This document shows positions 1 to 11,023 of a stretch of DNA of 64,000 nucleotides, one piece after another. The notes beneath the pieces are model-generated. The model was given only the letters and a program-made list of their open reading frames with translations. It ran no database searches and was not told the origin of the DNA. Both the position numbers and the translations under genes were made by a program. Source of the stretch: Flaveria trinervia (taxonomy: Eukaryota > Streptophyta > Magnoliopsida > Asterales > Asteraceae); the NCBI GenBank assembly GCA_025506515.1, contig CM046453.1, forward strand, positions 9,139,776 to 9,203,775, read 5' to 3'. Position 1 is the stretch's first letter. Each line of letters begins with the position of its first letter.

Positions 1-415
1 GCGGTGGTCGGTGATCGGCCGGAAAAACGGGGGTTAAAAGGGGGGTTTGGGTTGGTTTTTAAATAATTTACACAATTAGCCCCTCAACTTTTGAAGGCTT
101 ATTATTTTATGCTTTAAACTTTCTTTTTAAGTTTATAAATTGACAAAACTAACCCCATAACTTTCAAGTTTCAAATCTTTTTAAGTTTTATAATTTTTAT
201 AAGTTGTTATTGTTATTATTATTATTATTATTGTTGTTGTTGTTGTTCTTATTATTACTTATTTATTATTATCATAATAATTAGTTTGATTAGAAAATTA
301 AAGGCAACAAAGAATAAGCATAACAAATTCACAAGTTTCATAAATGACAAAATTAGTCCATACAGGAACTTAACAATGTTAACTTTAATTTAACCCAAAA
401 TTACAAGATGTTACA
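1..415 (-). repeat. Partial 3' LTR of a long-LTR element
   Basis: This is the inner end of an LTR that continues beyond the left edge of the window. It aligns by eye, with many differences, to the 3' part of the LTR at 1077-3601: a GC-rich patch with several CCGG-like words, the stretch around 100-175 with TTATTATTTTATG and AATGACAAAA-like words, a TTR microsatellite, then the shared words CAACAAAGAA and GATGTTACA at the end. Both copies end in GATGTTACA, so on the minus strand the LTR would begin TGTAACATC. The level of divergence suggests an old insertion. Confidence 0.6.
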
Positions 416-1076
416 ATTAACCATAAGGGCGCTATTAAGTTCAGCAACCATAGTCGGGATGACAGCAGCCATTTACCGGGCGATCATTGCAGCTAGTTTA
501 CGGTCGGAACTTCCATGCTTTCCATGGTGACGAGACATGTTGGATATACCAAAAATGAGTTATTTACGGGAATGAGGATAACAAAGGATAGTAGTTTAGA
601 CAAAGACAAGCTAAGAGTTGTAAGGCACACGGAATGATTCCATTTGGTAATGCATTACAATTTGGAAACGTTGACACGTCAAGGTGACTTGACCCAATTG
701 CCTTAGAAACTTGTGTATATTAACCATAGTTTATCACTCATCCCAAAAAACCCCAGGTAAGCATGACATAACGTCTAAAGATCTAAGTCATAACATAAGC
801 ATAAGATTCCACGTGTCGTCGAGAATAAGATTAAGAGGTTTCATGTTCGGGGAGAGTCAAAGAGTCAAAGTTAAGTTTAGGGAGACCAGTAACAATGTTT
901 AGGCAATCCTATGCTAAGGCATCAAATTGCACATAAGAGGGCATATCATTATGTAGCATGCAAACTATATAATTTACAAGATAGAATTATAATTCTATAA
1001 GGTTCATGCATACTATAGTCTAGGTCACCATTTCTAATAACCTAAATCCCTATAGTTATGGGCTCTGATACCAATC
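416..1076 (-). mobile_element. Very short internal region of long-LTR element
   Basis: This is all the DNA between the two LTR copies, about 660 bp. Read on the minus strand it starts with a primer-binding site for initiator tRNA-Met, followed by about 540 nt of leader. A 21-codon ORF then runs from 538 down to 473, starting MSRHHGKHGSS, and is closed by TAA. The ORF could be the stub of a gag gene, but it is too short to identify. No protease, reverse transcriptase or integrase is present, so the element must be non-autonomous. No clear polypurine tract is visible next to 415. A 63-codon plus-strand ORF at 711-902 resembles nothing I recognise and is probably chance. Confidence 0.55.
1062..1073 (-). 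other. Primer-binding site, initiator tRNA-Met type
   Basis: The plus strand reads GCTCTGATACCA, the complement of the standard plant PBS TGGTATCAGAGC. It lies 3 bases from the LTR edge at 1077, which fixes the element as minus-strand and 1077-3601 as its 5' LTR. Confidence 0.8.
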
Positions 1077-2329
1077 TGTCACACCCCAACCTTGACGGCG
1101 GAAACGTCGAGGTGTGAGGGTTAAGATCGTTCACAGTCACATAACGCTATTAATAACCCAAATATATATTCATCATTTGTACCATTACAATCATAAGTCT
1201 TAAAGAAATTAAAAAGCATAACATAAGATGTAACAAGTCATTTTATTTTATTTATTTAAATAGGTCCATTCCTAGATGTGTAAGCTTCAAAGAGTAGAAA
1301 TCAAGCTTGAGTATTTCCTGAAACATGTTAAAAATAAGAATGTCAACAATAGTGTCGGTGAGATTTCCATAGTTTGCAATACATAGATATATAAAAGATG
1401 GCAATTATTGTTGTAAGTTAGAGAACAAAATAAACTAGGGATGTAAGACAGAATGCACAATCAAATCTTGATAAAGTTTTACAAGTCTCAAATATTTACA
1501 AGTATATACGATTAGGTAAGTGTACTTGGATTAACCAAGCAGGCTTGTCAGGCCCATAGATCTTTGACGTCGCCAGGCTAGCAATAGTTAATGATTGTAC
1601 ATATATTTGACATTACATGGTAGCTACAAAGTTCAACTAACCACAACATACATATGAAAAACCATAAGTTTACAAGAGTCAAACATGTTTACAAGTGCAA
1701 AGTTTATAATGTAACATGTCACCCCAAAAGTGTAAAAATATAAAAAGAGGTATAGAAATACTCACGTGATCAATAAGTATATAATTGATGAATAAAAAAA
1801 ATAATAGTCGTCGTTCCAACGTAAACCTTCACGAGGTACCTAAATATATATATTTACAAGATTTAAGTTTAGTTATAATAAGTTTAATGGTTAAACAAGA
1901 ATTAAGGTTTTAAGTGAATTTGGGGCTTGTCAAATAATTACATTTAACAATTGAAAGTCATTCATATTTTCTTAAAATATATATTTATATTTCATACAAA
2001 AATGTAAAAAGAAATATTTCTAATAATTTAAAAGATCCTTATATAAAGTTTGGCTAAAGTTTTATAGCTAAAAGAAATATTACAATTCAAGTATTTAAAT
2101 TGAAAAGAACGTTTGGGACCAATAATAATTTGTTAATTTTTATGTAATACATTTAAGAATTTATTAAAAACAAACCTTGTTAAAATGTTTTATTAACAAG
2201 ATATATATAAAAAAATTGCAGAAAATTTGGTGTCCTTTAAAAATACTTGAAGTTTATAATAATAATTTTTATATTTATTAAAAATTTTCTGAAATTGGCT
2301 TTTAGGCTAAAAAGCCTTAAAAAGAAAAC

Positions 2330-2405
2330 ATGAGGGTGCCCGGTTCGAACTCGGACCTCATGCTTAAGGGTAATGCAACTTAACAAGTGAACAAGGCCGC
2401 GGCCT
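2330..2405 (-). other. tRNA-like patch with pol III B-box inside LTR
   Basis: On the minus strand GTTCGAACC (2350-2342) fits the internal B-box consensus GWTCRANNC. It is preceded by a weak A-box-like stretch in CTTGTTAAGTTGC. It does not fold into an evident complete tRNA. It could be a degraded SINE head captured by the LTR, or chance. Confidence 0.25.
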
Positions 2406-3280
2406 TGGTTTGCTTTGGTTTTAAATTCTTTTAAAACATAATTAAAACAAAACCCCAAATCCTAAGAACCCTAATTCGACAAAACCCAAAATTGAACATC
2501 AATTTGATGTTGTTACTCAGATTAATCATGGGGCTTTTGATCCCCAAGTAAAACCGAGTATATTACAGTGCTTAATTACCCGATTTTGAGTCGATTTGGT
2601 GTTAAGAATAGGTGATGACAACCGTGACTAGGACTGGATTCGATTGATGAGCAAATGAATGAGGTAATCAAATAACTTCTTGGATAGCTTCGAGTGATGA
2701 TCTTGATGCAAAACCCTCTGTCAATTTTGGTTTAAAATGCCCGAAAGGTGGGTTTCGACGAAGTTGCAGGTTGCGAAGGAGATGATGATTCGAACTCGGT
2801 GTTTGAGTTTGTTTCAGGTGAGATTGAGATTGTGATTAGTTCAGGGATAGTTAAGTGATATCACGTTTGATTAATTGGATTATCATGAGTCTTGAATGCC
2901 CAACGGTTAGAAAGTTATTGTCGAACGGTTACCGAGTGTAATCGACCCTTGTAAATCAAATTAAAACTCATCAAGTGTTCGAGACCGTTTCAAGAGATGA
3001 TTAGCATCGATTAGCCATAAATTTCGGTGGTTACGGGTCGGTTTGGGAGGTCGCCGGTCTTGGCCGGAGGTGCTGCCGGCAGTTCGCCAGAAATGGGGGG
3101 TGAAGGGTGGTTGGTTTAAGTTTAATGAATTTACAGTTTTGGTCCCTAAACTTTCAATCTTTATTATTTTATGTCAAAACTTCCTATTTCAAGTTTCCAA
3201 AATGACAAAACACCCCCTTGAGTTAATAACTCCAAGTTTTAAATATTATTCTATATTTTAAGTTTGAAAACTTTTATAAA

Positions 3281-3432
3281 ATTATTATTACTATTAATAT
3301 TATTATTATTATTATTATTATTTAATAATAATATTATTATTATTACTATTACTATTATTATTATCATTATTATTTATTTATTATTATTATTATTATTGGT
3401 TTTATTATTATTTTTATTATTATTGTTATTAT
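3281..3432. repeat. TTA/ATT trinucleotide microsatellite
   Basis: About 150 bp composed almost only of ATT and TTA triplets with occasional C or G. A shorter cousin lies at about 200-275 in the other LTR copy, so the microsatellite is part of the LTR. Confidence 0.85.
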
Positions 3433-3601
3433 GATTTATTGTACAATTTAATACTTCAATTACTAACTTTCATAATTTAAAATTTAATGCCAACAAAGAA
3501 AATAAACATAGAGAACCCATAAGTTTCATGTATCGCAATAAAGACCATTACAAGAATTAACAATGCAAACTTATAAATAACCTTAAATACATGATGTTAC
3601 A

Positions 3602-4798
3602 ATTACCTTAAGAGATTAGCTCCCCATACCCATGTACCAGGAGATTATGATAATGAGAATTTGCTAATCAAGTTGACACATGAATGAAGCTGATCAACTT
3701 CATCTTGGGAATTAGGATCATGGAGCCAATTCCAATAGTAATCGTTAGCTCCAACTGCTTAGGATTTTGTTACATTTATGATCATCTATATCTTTCTCGT
3801 TAAGTTTTTTCGTGTGTCTTGCATGTAAGGGTATTTCAATCAATTCAAGTTAGCAAAGTAACTCTCCATCATATGCCACCTTGCTTGTCCATTACACGCC
3901 ATTTGAAAAATTTTCGTTCCAAATATTTCATCTTCATCAGCATCATAACTTACCATTGTTGATTGGTTTATTTCACCATTAGAGCACAACATAACCCCAC
4001 ATTTTAGCTTGTGATCACTACAATAGTGAATTATGCCTTGGGAACTTAGAGATCTTACTAGTGATTTTCTAAACCTAACAAGATATACGGTATGATCATT
4101 GCATGATTTTCAATATGTTCCTCTGTAGAACTTCTAAGATTATGCTTTTTATCTTTTACTAGTGTTGTTAAGATTAAATTAATTTGCTTTATTTAATTAA
4201 CCTTATGTTTTTTTTAATTTATAAAATATTACCTAAATCTATTTGTAACAACTGATAATTTTTCAGGTCACTGTTCAACTAGACACATTCATAATATTCT
4301 AGACATTATGTGTTATTAGTACTTAGATTAGATAACTAAAAAATAGGTTATCATATGATGTGCATTACATTTATATTAATTATTCAAGTGTCTACTTGAA
4401 ACATAAATGGACATTGATGATACATAACATGCTATTTTCATACAAGTATATATACTTTTAGATATGTTGAGTGCCCATTATTTTTACAAAGAAACACTCC
4501 TAGAAATCATTCTATTTCATATGCATATGTGTTATTTAAAATCTAATATGTGCATATATCTACTTTTTATAACAAACTATGTACACTTAATAGAGACATA
4601 CATAAAATGACACACATGTAAACACTTATGAAAGATGTAAACAAGTATATAAAATCTAAGTAACTAAATGAGTTTATTTACTTGAGGTTAAAACATGCTC
4701 CAAATACACATGCTCAAGAATATTTGCATTTGTTAAATAGGTTTGTTCATTAGCACATTAAAGTCCCCACAAACACAACTACTTAATTTGATATAAAG
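3602..4798. other. Intergenic, AT-rich, no gene seen
   Basis: No ORF with recognisable domains, no clear repeat boundaries and no RNA gene were found in this 1.2-kb stretch. It is the pre-existing DNA into which the gypsy element inserted at CCGTG. Confidence 0.6.
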
Positions 4799-4803
4799 CC
4801 GTG
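4799..4803. repeat. Target site duplication (left), CCGTG
   Basis: Identical to 15727-15731 immediately after the 3' LTR. It proves the outer boundaries of the gypsy insertion. Confidence 0.9.
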
Positions 4804-5814
4804 TGAAGGGGTATCACCCTAAATAAAGATCAGCCGCGGCTCACTAAGGCTAAGAGCCCAGCCGCGGCCCATTCAGGCTGATATGTTTTCACGGCGACCC
4901 AAGTTCAGCCGCGACACACTAGGACTAGGGGCCCAGCCGCGGCTCTCTCGGGCTAGAGCCCCACCCTCGATAATCCAAGTTCAGCCGCGTCTTGCTCGGA
5001 CTGGAGGCCAACCGCGGCCCAACCTCCGTCCCGTATAGGCCGGGACCCCAAGCTACGATCCGTGACGCCCAACTTGCGTAACGTACCTAAGCCGCGACTA
5101 GCTTATCACGGGAACAAGCAGGAGAGGCCCAGAGCCGCGGCACTGGGTATATACCCCCAGTCGCGGCTCAGTATCCCCAACTCATTCGAACACCAGACTT
5201 CGTAAAATTCCCATGTCAAGCACTTGTGAAAACCCTCACATAAACTTGGCAACCAAGGAACCATTTCATTGGTTGTAAAGGAATAAGAAAGAAGACAAAA
5301 CGGATAAAGCCAAAACAATGGCAGGAAGTCGGAACAGCCACCATATCCCCAGGTCAACTATCAAGACAAAACTCATTAATGTTAGTCAGAAACCCTTTAC
5401 CACAGAAGGGTATGAAACTCTAAGCTAAGGAATTTCAGTCCAGATCATTGACCACAGGCTTCCAAAAATAAAGCCATGCTATGTTCAATCCCCATGTTTC
5501 AACACCATAAATACTTCTGAAATTCCATAAGAAGTGGCAGATCCATACACCCACACATTCACACAACGTTAGTTACCAACCATTTTCTTATTAATCCTCT
5601 TGAAGTTCTTGATACAAATACTTATTATCACGTGGAGTTTGGTCTCGGGGAGAAATCCTTTTCTGTCCGAGGCGAGGCTCACGGTGTTGTGTTGTCTCGC
5701 AGGCATTCCAGTCAGCTGAAGCTCGCGTCAAGTCCCTGCCTAATCCACAACAGCAACCTCATTCACGCACTGTTCCCGAGTCTTAATCCCTTGATTAAGA
5801 TCCGTGTAGCAACA
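4804..5814 (+). repeat. 5' LTR of gypsy element
   Basis: Runs from TGAAGGGGTATC to GTGTAGCAACA and is nearly identical to 14711-15726. It contains about nine GCCGCGGC-type palindromes or one-base variants between about 4830 and 5170. A weak TATA-like CCATAAATAC lies near 5505, with a pyrimidine-rich stretch after it. A long minus-strand ORF at 5106-5357 recurs in the 3' LTR and is a by-product of the sequence, not a known gene. Confidence 0.92.
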
Positions 5815-5816
5815 TT

Positions 5817-5834
5817 TGGCGCCATCCGTGGGAC
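5817..5834 (+). other. Primer-binding site of gypsy element
   Basis: TGGCGCCATCCGTGGGAC begins two bases after the LTR end. TGGCGCC is the usual start of PBSs used by plant gypsy elements; the exact tRNA primer is not assigned here. Confidence 0.75.
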
Positions 5835-5858
5835 CCAGACGTTACTCAAACAATTGTC

Positions 5859-7378
5859 ATGGATTCAGGCCAGGGAACCCCTCACCATAAGGATACTAAT
5901 GATGCCGAAAATCCACATACCACCGCTTCCCTGTTAGCAGCCACCACAGGGGATGGTAACAACTGTGGTAGCGTCATCACCCCAGAATTCGTCAACAAAA
6001 ATCGAGAACAAATCCTCTCCATGCTAGAGCAAGAAGAAAGGGAGCGACGTCTCAGGGACATCCGAACACGTCTCGAATATGAAGAAACCCCAGAAGAAAG
6101 GAATCATGAAGAAGGAGAGGGCGGTCGAAGAGACAAGGTAGAGAATGCCGAAGATAGCCCAAAAACGAAGAAACGTCAAGGCACCACCGCAATCGGAGAG
6201 AAAGCGGGAGTCGATGACGACTTTAGCAAGCCATACCGCCCATCCACGGCGAGAGCAAGATCCAAGTTCATACCAAGGATAGCAGAGTTTACTTTCCCTC
6301 CAAGACTCAAAATGCCATCCAATGTAGGAAAGTACAATGGCACGGGCGATCCGGACAACCATCTTGCAATTTTCGAAGGTGTTGCTGAAGTGGAACAGTG
6401 GTCGATCCCCGTGTGGTCACATGTTTGCTCAGACTCTGACCGGTGCAGCTAGGGTCTGGTTTGACAGCCTTCCAGTTGGAGGGATCGGAAGCTTCGAGGA
6501 ACTAGAGGAAGACTTCTTAAGGAATTTCAGTCAGCAAAGGTTATCCGCCAAAGATCCAACAGAACTGCATAACATCAAAAGAGGCGACGGTGAGTCCATC
6601 GAAAACTTTATCACAAGGTATTCGAAAGAAAGCATGCAGGTACGGGGGGCCGGGGAGACAATCAGAATTTCGGCCTTCATCCACGGAGTAAGGAATGATC
6701 AGTTGGTGGAAAGATTTCACGAACATCTCCCAAAGACGGTAGACGAAATGTTGGAGAGAGCCAAAGCGTTCGTCAGAGGGAAGAAGGCCTGTGAGCAGTT
6801 GAAGGACAGGACGCCAAAGAAACTTGTGTCCCCTATGTGGGACTCGCCAAAAAGGCCAGGAGGGTCAAGGCCGTGGAGAAACCACGTTTCCAGCCGCGTT
6901 ACCCACAACGAAGCCCGCCTTTTCAACCTCGTTTCACGCCCCCAATGCGGAACCCGCAAGGTCCCGATGTAACCTTCCACCTCTGATTAAACCCCAAGTG
7001 AAATTCTAGCCACAGAAAACATCAACTTCACCAAGCCCACACCTTTGAAGCCAGGAGTGAAAAGAGACACAAGCAAGTACTGTGAATTCCAAAAGAAACG
7101 GGCATGCAACAGATGATTGTTTCTCGCTAAAGCGACAGATAGAATTGGCAATAAAGACAGGAAAGCTCGCACACTTGTTAAGAGAGTTGAAAAAAGCACC
7201 CCAAGCGGGGGATAAAAGGAAGGAGATATTCATGATAAGGGTCGCAGAGTGCAGCGTCAAACGTCATTCTGATCACATGGAGCCTTGGATGGCACAAGAA
7301 ATTTCGTTTCCTCCAATACATGGTGGAAGCTTTTCCAACGGCCCTCTGACAATTTCAGCCATCATCGCAAGACACTAG
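5859..7378 (+). pseudogene. Gypsy gag (frameshifted)
   Basis: Gag forms the virus-like particle and binds element RNA. The reading frame starts at ATG 5859, 44 nt after the LTR (MDSGQGTPHHKD), runs to about 6400, then continues one frame over (6337-6972) into a retrotransposon gag domain with the words ARVWFDSLPVG and SIENFITRYSKES. Further frame changes follow near 6830 and 6980-7080. The region ends in a zinc-binding-like stretch NGHATDDCFSLKRQIE at about 7097-7144. The N-terminal part is charged and Glu/Arg-rich. At least three frame changes plus stops make this copy non-functional as read. Antisense ORFs over the same region are shadows. Confidence 0.85.
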
Positions 7379-7814
7379 GTACACAGTATATGTAGATAGT
7401 GGGAGTAGTTCGGAAATTATGTACGAACAATGTTTCTTGCAGCTTGACGAGGAAATCAGGAGAACTCTAGATACAGGGACACACCTCCTCGCTGGTTTCG
7501 CAGGAGAGGTAGTGCAGACCCTGGGCCAAATACAATTACCAGTTGCCATAGGAAACCACACAGGATGGCGGGAGGTCACCATGAATTTTCTGGTTGTGAG
7601 ATCCCAATCGTCTCACAATGTTTTACTTGGAAGGTCGGGTCTTTGTATGCTTGGAGCAGTCATATCCACAGTCCATGCCGCGATTAAATTCCCCACTCCA
7701 ACCGGAGTTGTCACCATATATTCCAGTAAAGAATGCAAAGACGTGAAAGCTATCGCTCCAGGAACAACAGAGGGGGAGGATGAGCTGGGTGTCCAATGCT
7801 GGAGAAGTGGGTAA
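7379..7814 (+). pseudogene. Gypsy aspartic protease region
   Basis: The polyprotein-processing protease. The catalytic-site signature V-D-S-G-S-S is encoded at 7392-7409, followed by EIMYEQCF, and the typical second conserved patch SHNVLLGRSGL lies at about 7611-7643. The open frame runs 7392-7814 with TAG or TGA codons just before it, so it is cut from the upstream gag frame. A retroviral-type Asp protease of plant gypsy elements is the only sensible identity. Confidence 0.83.
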
Positions 7815-7849
7815 TTAACCCTCTTTTCCCAGAACAAAAAAACCATCGG

Positions 7850-8837
7850 TGGGCAGCTGGGTGACACAACTAAGGAACGACTTCGTCATCTACTGCAAAA
7901 CAACTTGAACACTTTCGCGTGGCAACCCACCGACATGGAGGGTGTCCCACGCAACACAGCAGAACATAGATTGAACACACGAGCGTCAAAGGAGCCAGTT
8001 GCTCAGAAGCGTCGGCACATGGGCCAGGAACGAAGTCGGGCTGTGGTTGAAGAAGTCAAGAAACTACTTGAAGCAGGTATTACGAGAGGTACGTTACCAA
8101 ACCTGGGTTGCTAATCCAGTGATGGTAAAAAGAGCGATGGCACATGGAGGATGTGCATTGACTTTAAAGATCTCAACAACGCGTGCCCTAAGGATTGCTA
8201 TCCACTCCTGGATATCGATCTGAAAGTGGATTCTCTGGCAAGCTTTCCTTTGAAGTGTTTCCTTGATGCTTACAAAGGATACCACCAGGTGCAAATGACC
8301 CCCGAAGATGAAGATAAGACTGCCTTTTACACAGATGTTGGCATCTTCTGCTTCACGAAAATGCCGTTTGGTTTGAAGAATGCGGGGGCTACTTACCAAC
8401 GATTAATGGATAAAGCTTTTTCTCAGTAGACAGGAAGGAACATCGAAATTTATGTGGACGACGTGGTGATAAAGAGTCGCGACGAGGAGGCTTTACTTGC
8501 CGATATCGCTGAAACTTTTCAAACTTTAAAAGCGATAAACATGAAGTTAAATCCCAAGAAGTGCTCGTTTGGAGTGGAAGAAGGGAAGTTTCTAGGAGTA
8601 GTGGTGACAAAGAAAGGGTTAGAGGCCAACCCTGAGAAGGTGGCAGCCGTCCTTAATATGCCATCCCCAAAATCAGTCAAAGAAGTGCAAACACTCAATG
8701 GGCGACTCGTAGCCCTGAACAGGTTCCTTTCGAAACATGCTGAGCGTGCTTTGCCTTTCATGACCACTTTGCGAAACTGCTTGAGCAAGAAGGATTTTTT
8801 ATGGACGAACGAAGCAGAGCAGCATTTCAACAGATGA
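7850..8837 (+). pseudogene. Gypsy reverse transcriptase (frameshifted)
   Basis: Copies element RNA to DNA. Conserved blocks in order: the N-terminal FAWQPTDMEGV (7914 on), KKLLEAGI (8061 on), MCIDFKDLNNACPKD (8151 on), FLDAYKGYHQV (8259 on, carrying the first catalytic Asp), FCFTKMPFGLKNAGATYQ (8346 on), the catalytic YVDD at 8451-8462, and the thumb words FLGVVVTKKGLEANPEK. Frame changes lie near 8090 and 8135, and an in-frame TAG at 8428 separates the YVDD block. Catalytic residues are kept; only the reading frame is broken. Confidence 0.9.
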
Positions 8838-9767
8838 AGGTGTACTTAAGCAGCATGCCCAGGCTGGTAGCTCCTTTCCCTAAGGAGCGACTGGTAATGT
8901 ACTTATCCGCAGGAGAAAAAGCTGTAAGCGCTGTGTTGATGAAGAACAGGGAAGAAGAGCAGACCCCGATTTACTTCATCAGTCGGGCCCTCAAAGATCC
9001 AGAAACCAGGTATTCACCCATGGGAAAAACTAACTCTTGCTTTAGTGTATGCTTCCAGGAGATTGCGAAGATACTTCCAGGCCCATGTGATTGAGGTCTG
9101 GACCAGCCAACCCATACAACAAATTTTGAGAAAGCCAGAGATATCAGGAAGGTTGGCGAAATGGGCAATAGAATTGGGAGTTTTCAAGATCGAGTACAAG
9201 CCAAGAGTAGCAATCAAGGGGCAAGTCGTGGCTGATTTTCTAACAGAAATGCCACAGGAGAAAGGAAATAGTGATGCCAATGAAAAATCTGTGGGTCAAA
9301 ACAACGGAAAATGGTGTTTGCATACCGATGGAGCGTCAAATGATGAGGGGTCAGGTGCTGGAATGATACTGATAGGGCCGGAAAAGGAAGAGGTAACTTA
9401 CGCCTTGAGGTTGGCTTTCAAGAGTTCTAATAATGAGGCGGAATATGAGGCACTATTGGCTGGCTTGAGGTTGGCCAAACAAATGGGAATCAAGAAACTC
9501 CACACCCACGTAGACTCACTACTGGTTGCAAATCAAATTAATGGGTCTTACGATGCCAAGGAAGCAACAATAAAGCAATACCTCGGGAAAGCGAGAGATC
9601 TTATCAGCAGCTTTGAGGAATGTAATGTCTCGCACGTTCCGAGAAGCCAAAACAAAAAGGCGGACGCTCTTAGCAAGCTTGCCTCAGTCACTTTCAGCCA
9701 TCTGGCCAAAGACGTAAGAGTTGAAGTATTACAGTCCCCGTCAATTGAAGAAAAGGAGGTGGTCTAA
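8838..9767 (+). pseudogene. Gypsy dual RNase H region
   Basis: Two RNase H modules follow RT. The first (about 8801-9160) has the gypsy-type words PIYFISRALKDPETRY and a frame change near 9030. The second (9300-9700) is a full RNase HI-like domain: an acidic start WCLHTDGASN (9312 on), SSNNEAEYEALLAGLRLA with its Glu (9424 on), the acidic HVDSLL (9510 on), and the last acidic site in NKKADALSKLAS (9651 on). Having a second, archaeal-type RNase H after the original one is a known hallmark of Tat-lineage elements. The frame ends in TAA 9765-9767, directly before the integrase frame. Confidence 0.85.
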
Positions 9768-11023
9768 GTGAACGCAGTAGCGCAGGAATCTTGGATGGGT
9801 CCAATTGTCAAATTCCTGGAAAGCGGCGATCTGCCTGAGGAAAAGGGAGATGCCAGAGCAATTCAAACGAAGTCACTGCAGTATGAGCTGCGGCAAGGGA
9901 TCCTGTACCGCAAGTCCTATATGGGGCCACTATTACGATGCCTTACACCAGACGAGGCAAGTTATGTCGTAAGAGAGATACATGAAGGCATCTGTGGCAT
10001 TCACGCGGGACCAAGAATGGTAGTAGCGAAAGCATTGGGGGCGGGATATTATTGGCCCGGGATGCACAAGAGTGCCACCGAGGAGATCCAAAGATGTGAC
10101 AGCTGCCAGAGGCACGCGCCATTGTGTTACAGGCCCAAGAGTGATCTAATCCCAGTCCATGCTGCGTGGCCTTTCCAGAAGTGGGGGATGGATATTGTAG
10201 GCCCTTTCCCAGTTACAGCTGGGGGAGTTAAATTTCTCTTAGTGGCCGTGGATTACTTCACCAAGTGGGTGGAAGCCAAGGCTCTGAATCAATCACAGGG
10301 CAGCAAGTAAAGAAATTCACGTGGGAAAACATTATATGTCGTTTTGGACTTCCGTTATTCATCGTGACAGACAACGGAAAGCAGTTTGCGGAGAATCCAT
10401 TCAAATCATGGTGTAGAGAGCTGCAAGTCCAACAAATTTTCACGTCCGTGGCACACCCACAAGGTAATGGTCAGGTCGAGAGAGTTAACCGCAGCATCGT
10501 GGAAGGAATAAAAACGCGATTGGGTGTTGAAGGAAGGAATTGGGTGGAAGAGCTACCCAATGTCTTGTGGGCTCATCGGACCATGCCCAAAACCAGCCAC
10601 GGTGAAACCCCATTTAGTCTAACTTACGGGTCGGAAGCCATGATACCCGTTGAAATAGGCATACCAACAACTCGGGTCGCACAAGCCCCCGAACAAGAGA
10701 ATGAAGACAACCTGCGGCTTAATTTGGATTTGCTGGAGGAAAGAAGAATGGTGGCAGCAATCCGAGAGGCAAGGCACAAGAAGGAAGTTGAACGATACTA
10801 TAACTCTCGTGTAAAACACCAAACATTCAGGATAGGTGATTACGTCTTGAGAAGTAATGAGGCAAGCAGAGTTCAAGATCAGGGGAAGCTGGGCCCGCGT
10901 TGGGAGGGACCTTACCAAGTCATTGAAGTAGGGAACAATGGGGCTTACAAGCTCAGCCAGCTAGATGGAGCAGTTATCCCAAGAATGTGGAACGGAGCTC
11001 AGCTCCGACGGTGCTACATGTAG
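9768..11023 (+). pseudogene. Gypsy integrase (frameshifted)
   Basis: Inserts the DNA copy into the genome. The HHCC zinc finger is seen as HEGICGIHAG (9978 on) with CDSCQRHAP (10095 on). The catalytic D-D-E core is seen as WGMDIVGPFP (10180 on), IVTDNGKQFAE (10362 on) and HPQGNGQVERVNRS (10455 on). The C-terminal part includes FRIGDYVLRSNEA and GKLGPRWEGPYQV and ends at TAG 11021-11023. There is no chromodomain. It is in the same frame as RNase H, separated by a single TAA at 9765-9767, and shifts frame once near 10280. An ordinary gypsy integrase otherwise. Confidence 0.9.

Larger units (their letters stand above)
1077..3601 (-). repeat. 5' LTR (about 2.5 kb) of minus-strand LTR element
   Basis: The plus strand begins TGTCACACCCC right beside the PBS and ends GATGTTACA, giving TG...CA termini and a length near 2.5 kb. 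Its last 570 bp match the LTR copy at 1-415. Short ORFs inside (2237-2458 minus, 3043-3261 plus) have no recognisable domain. The terminal words resemble those of the solo LTR at 33133-35867 (TGTCACATCC when read on the minus strand), so the two may belong to related families. The outer target duplication cannot be tested because the other end lies outside the window. Confidence 0.65.

Noticed and set aside
2339..2354. tRNA gene
   Set aside because: Only a B-box-like word is present; no cloverleaf or acceptor stem can be built by eye.
5106..5357. Conserved 83-codon ORF in both gypsy LTRs (also 15006-15266)
   Set aside because: It recurs because the LTRs are identical; no domain, and it spans promoter and terminator sequence.
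9768..9770. Separate integrase gene starting at GTG 9768
   Set aside because: It is simply the codon after an in-frame TAA in a continuous RNase H-integrase frame; plant genes do not normally start this way.
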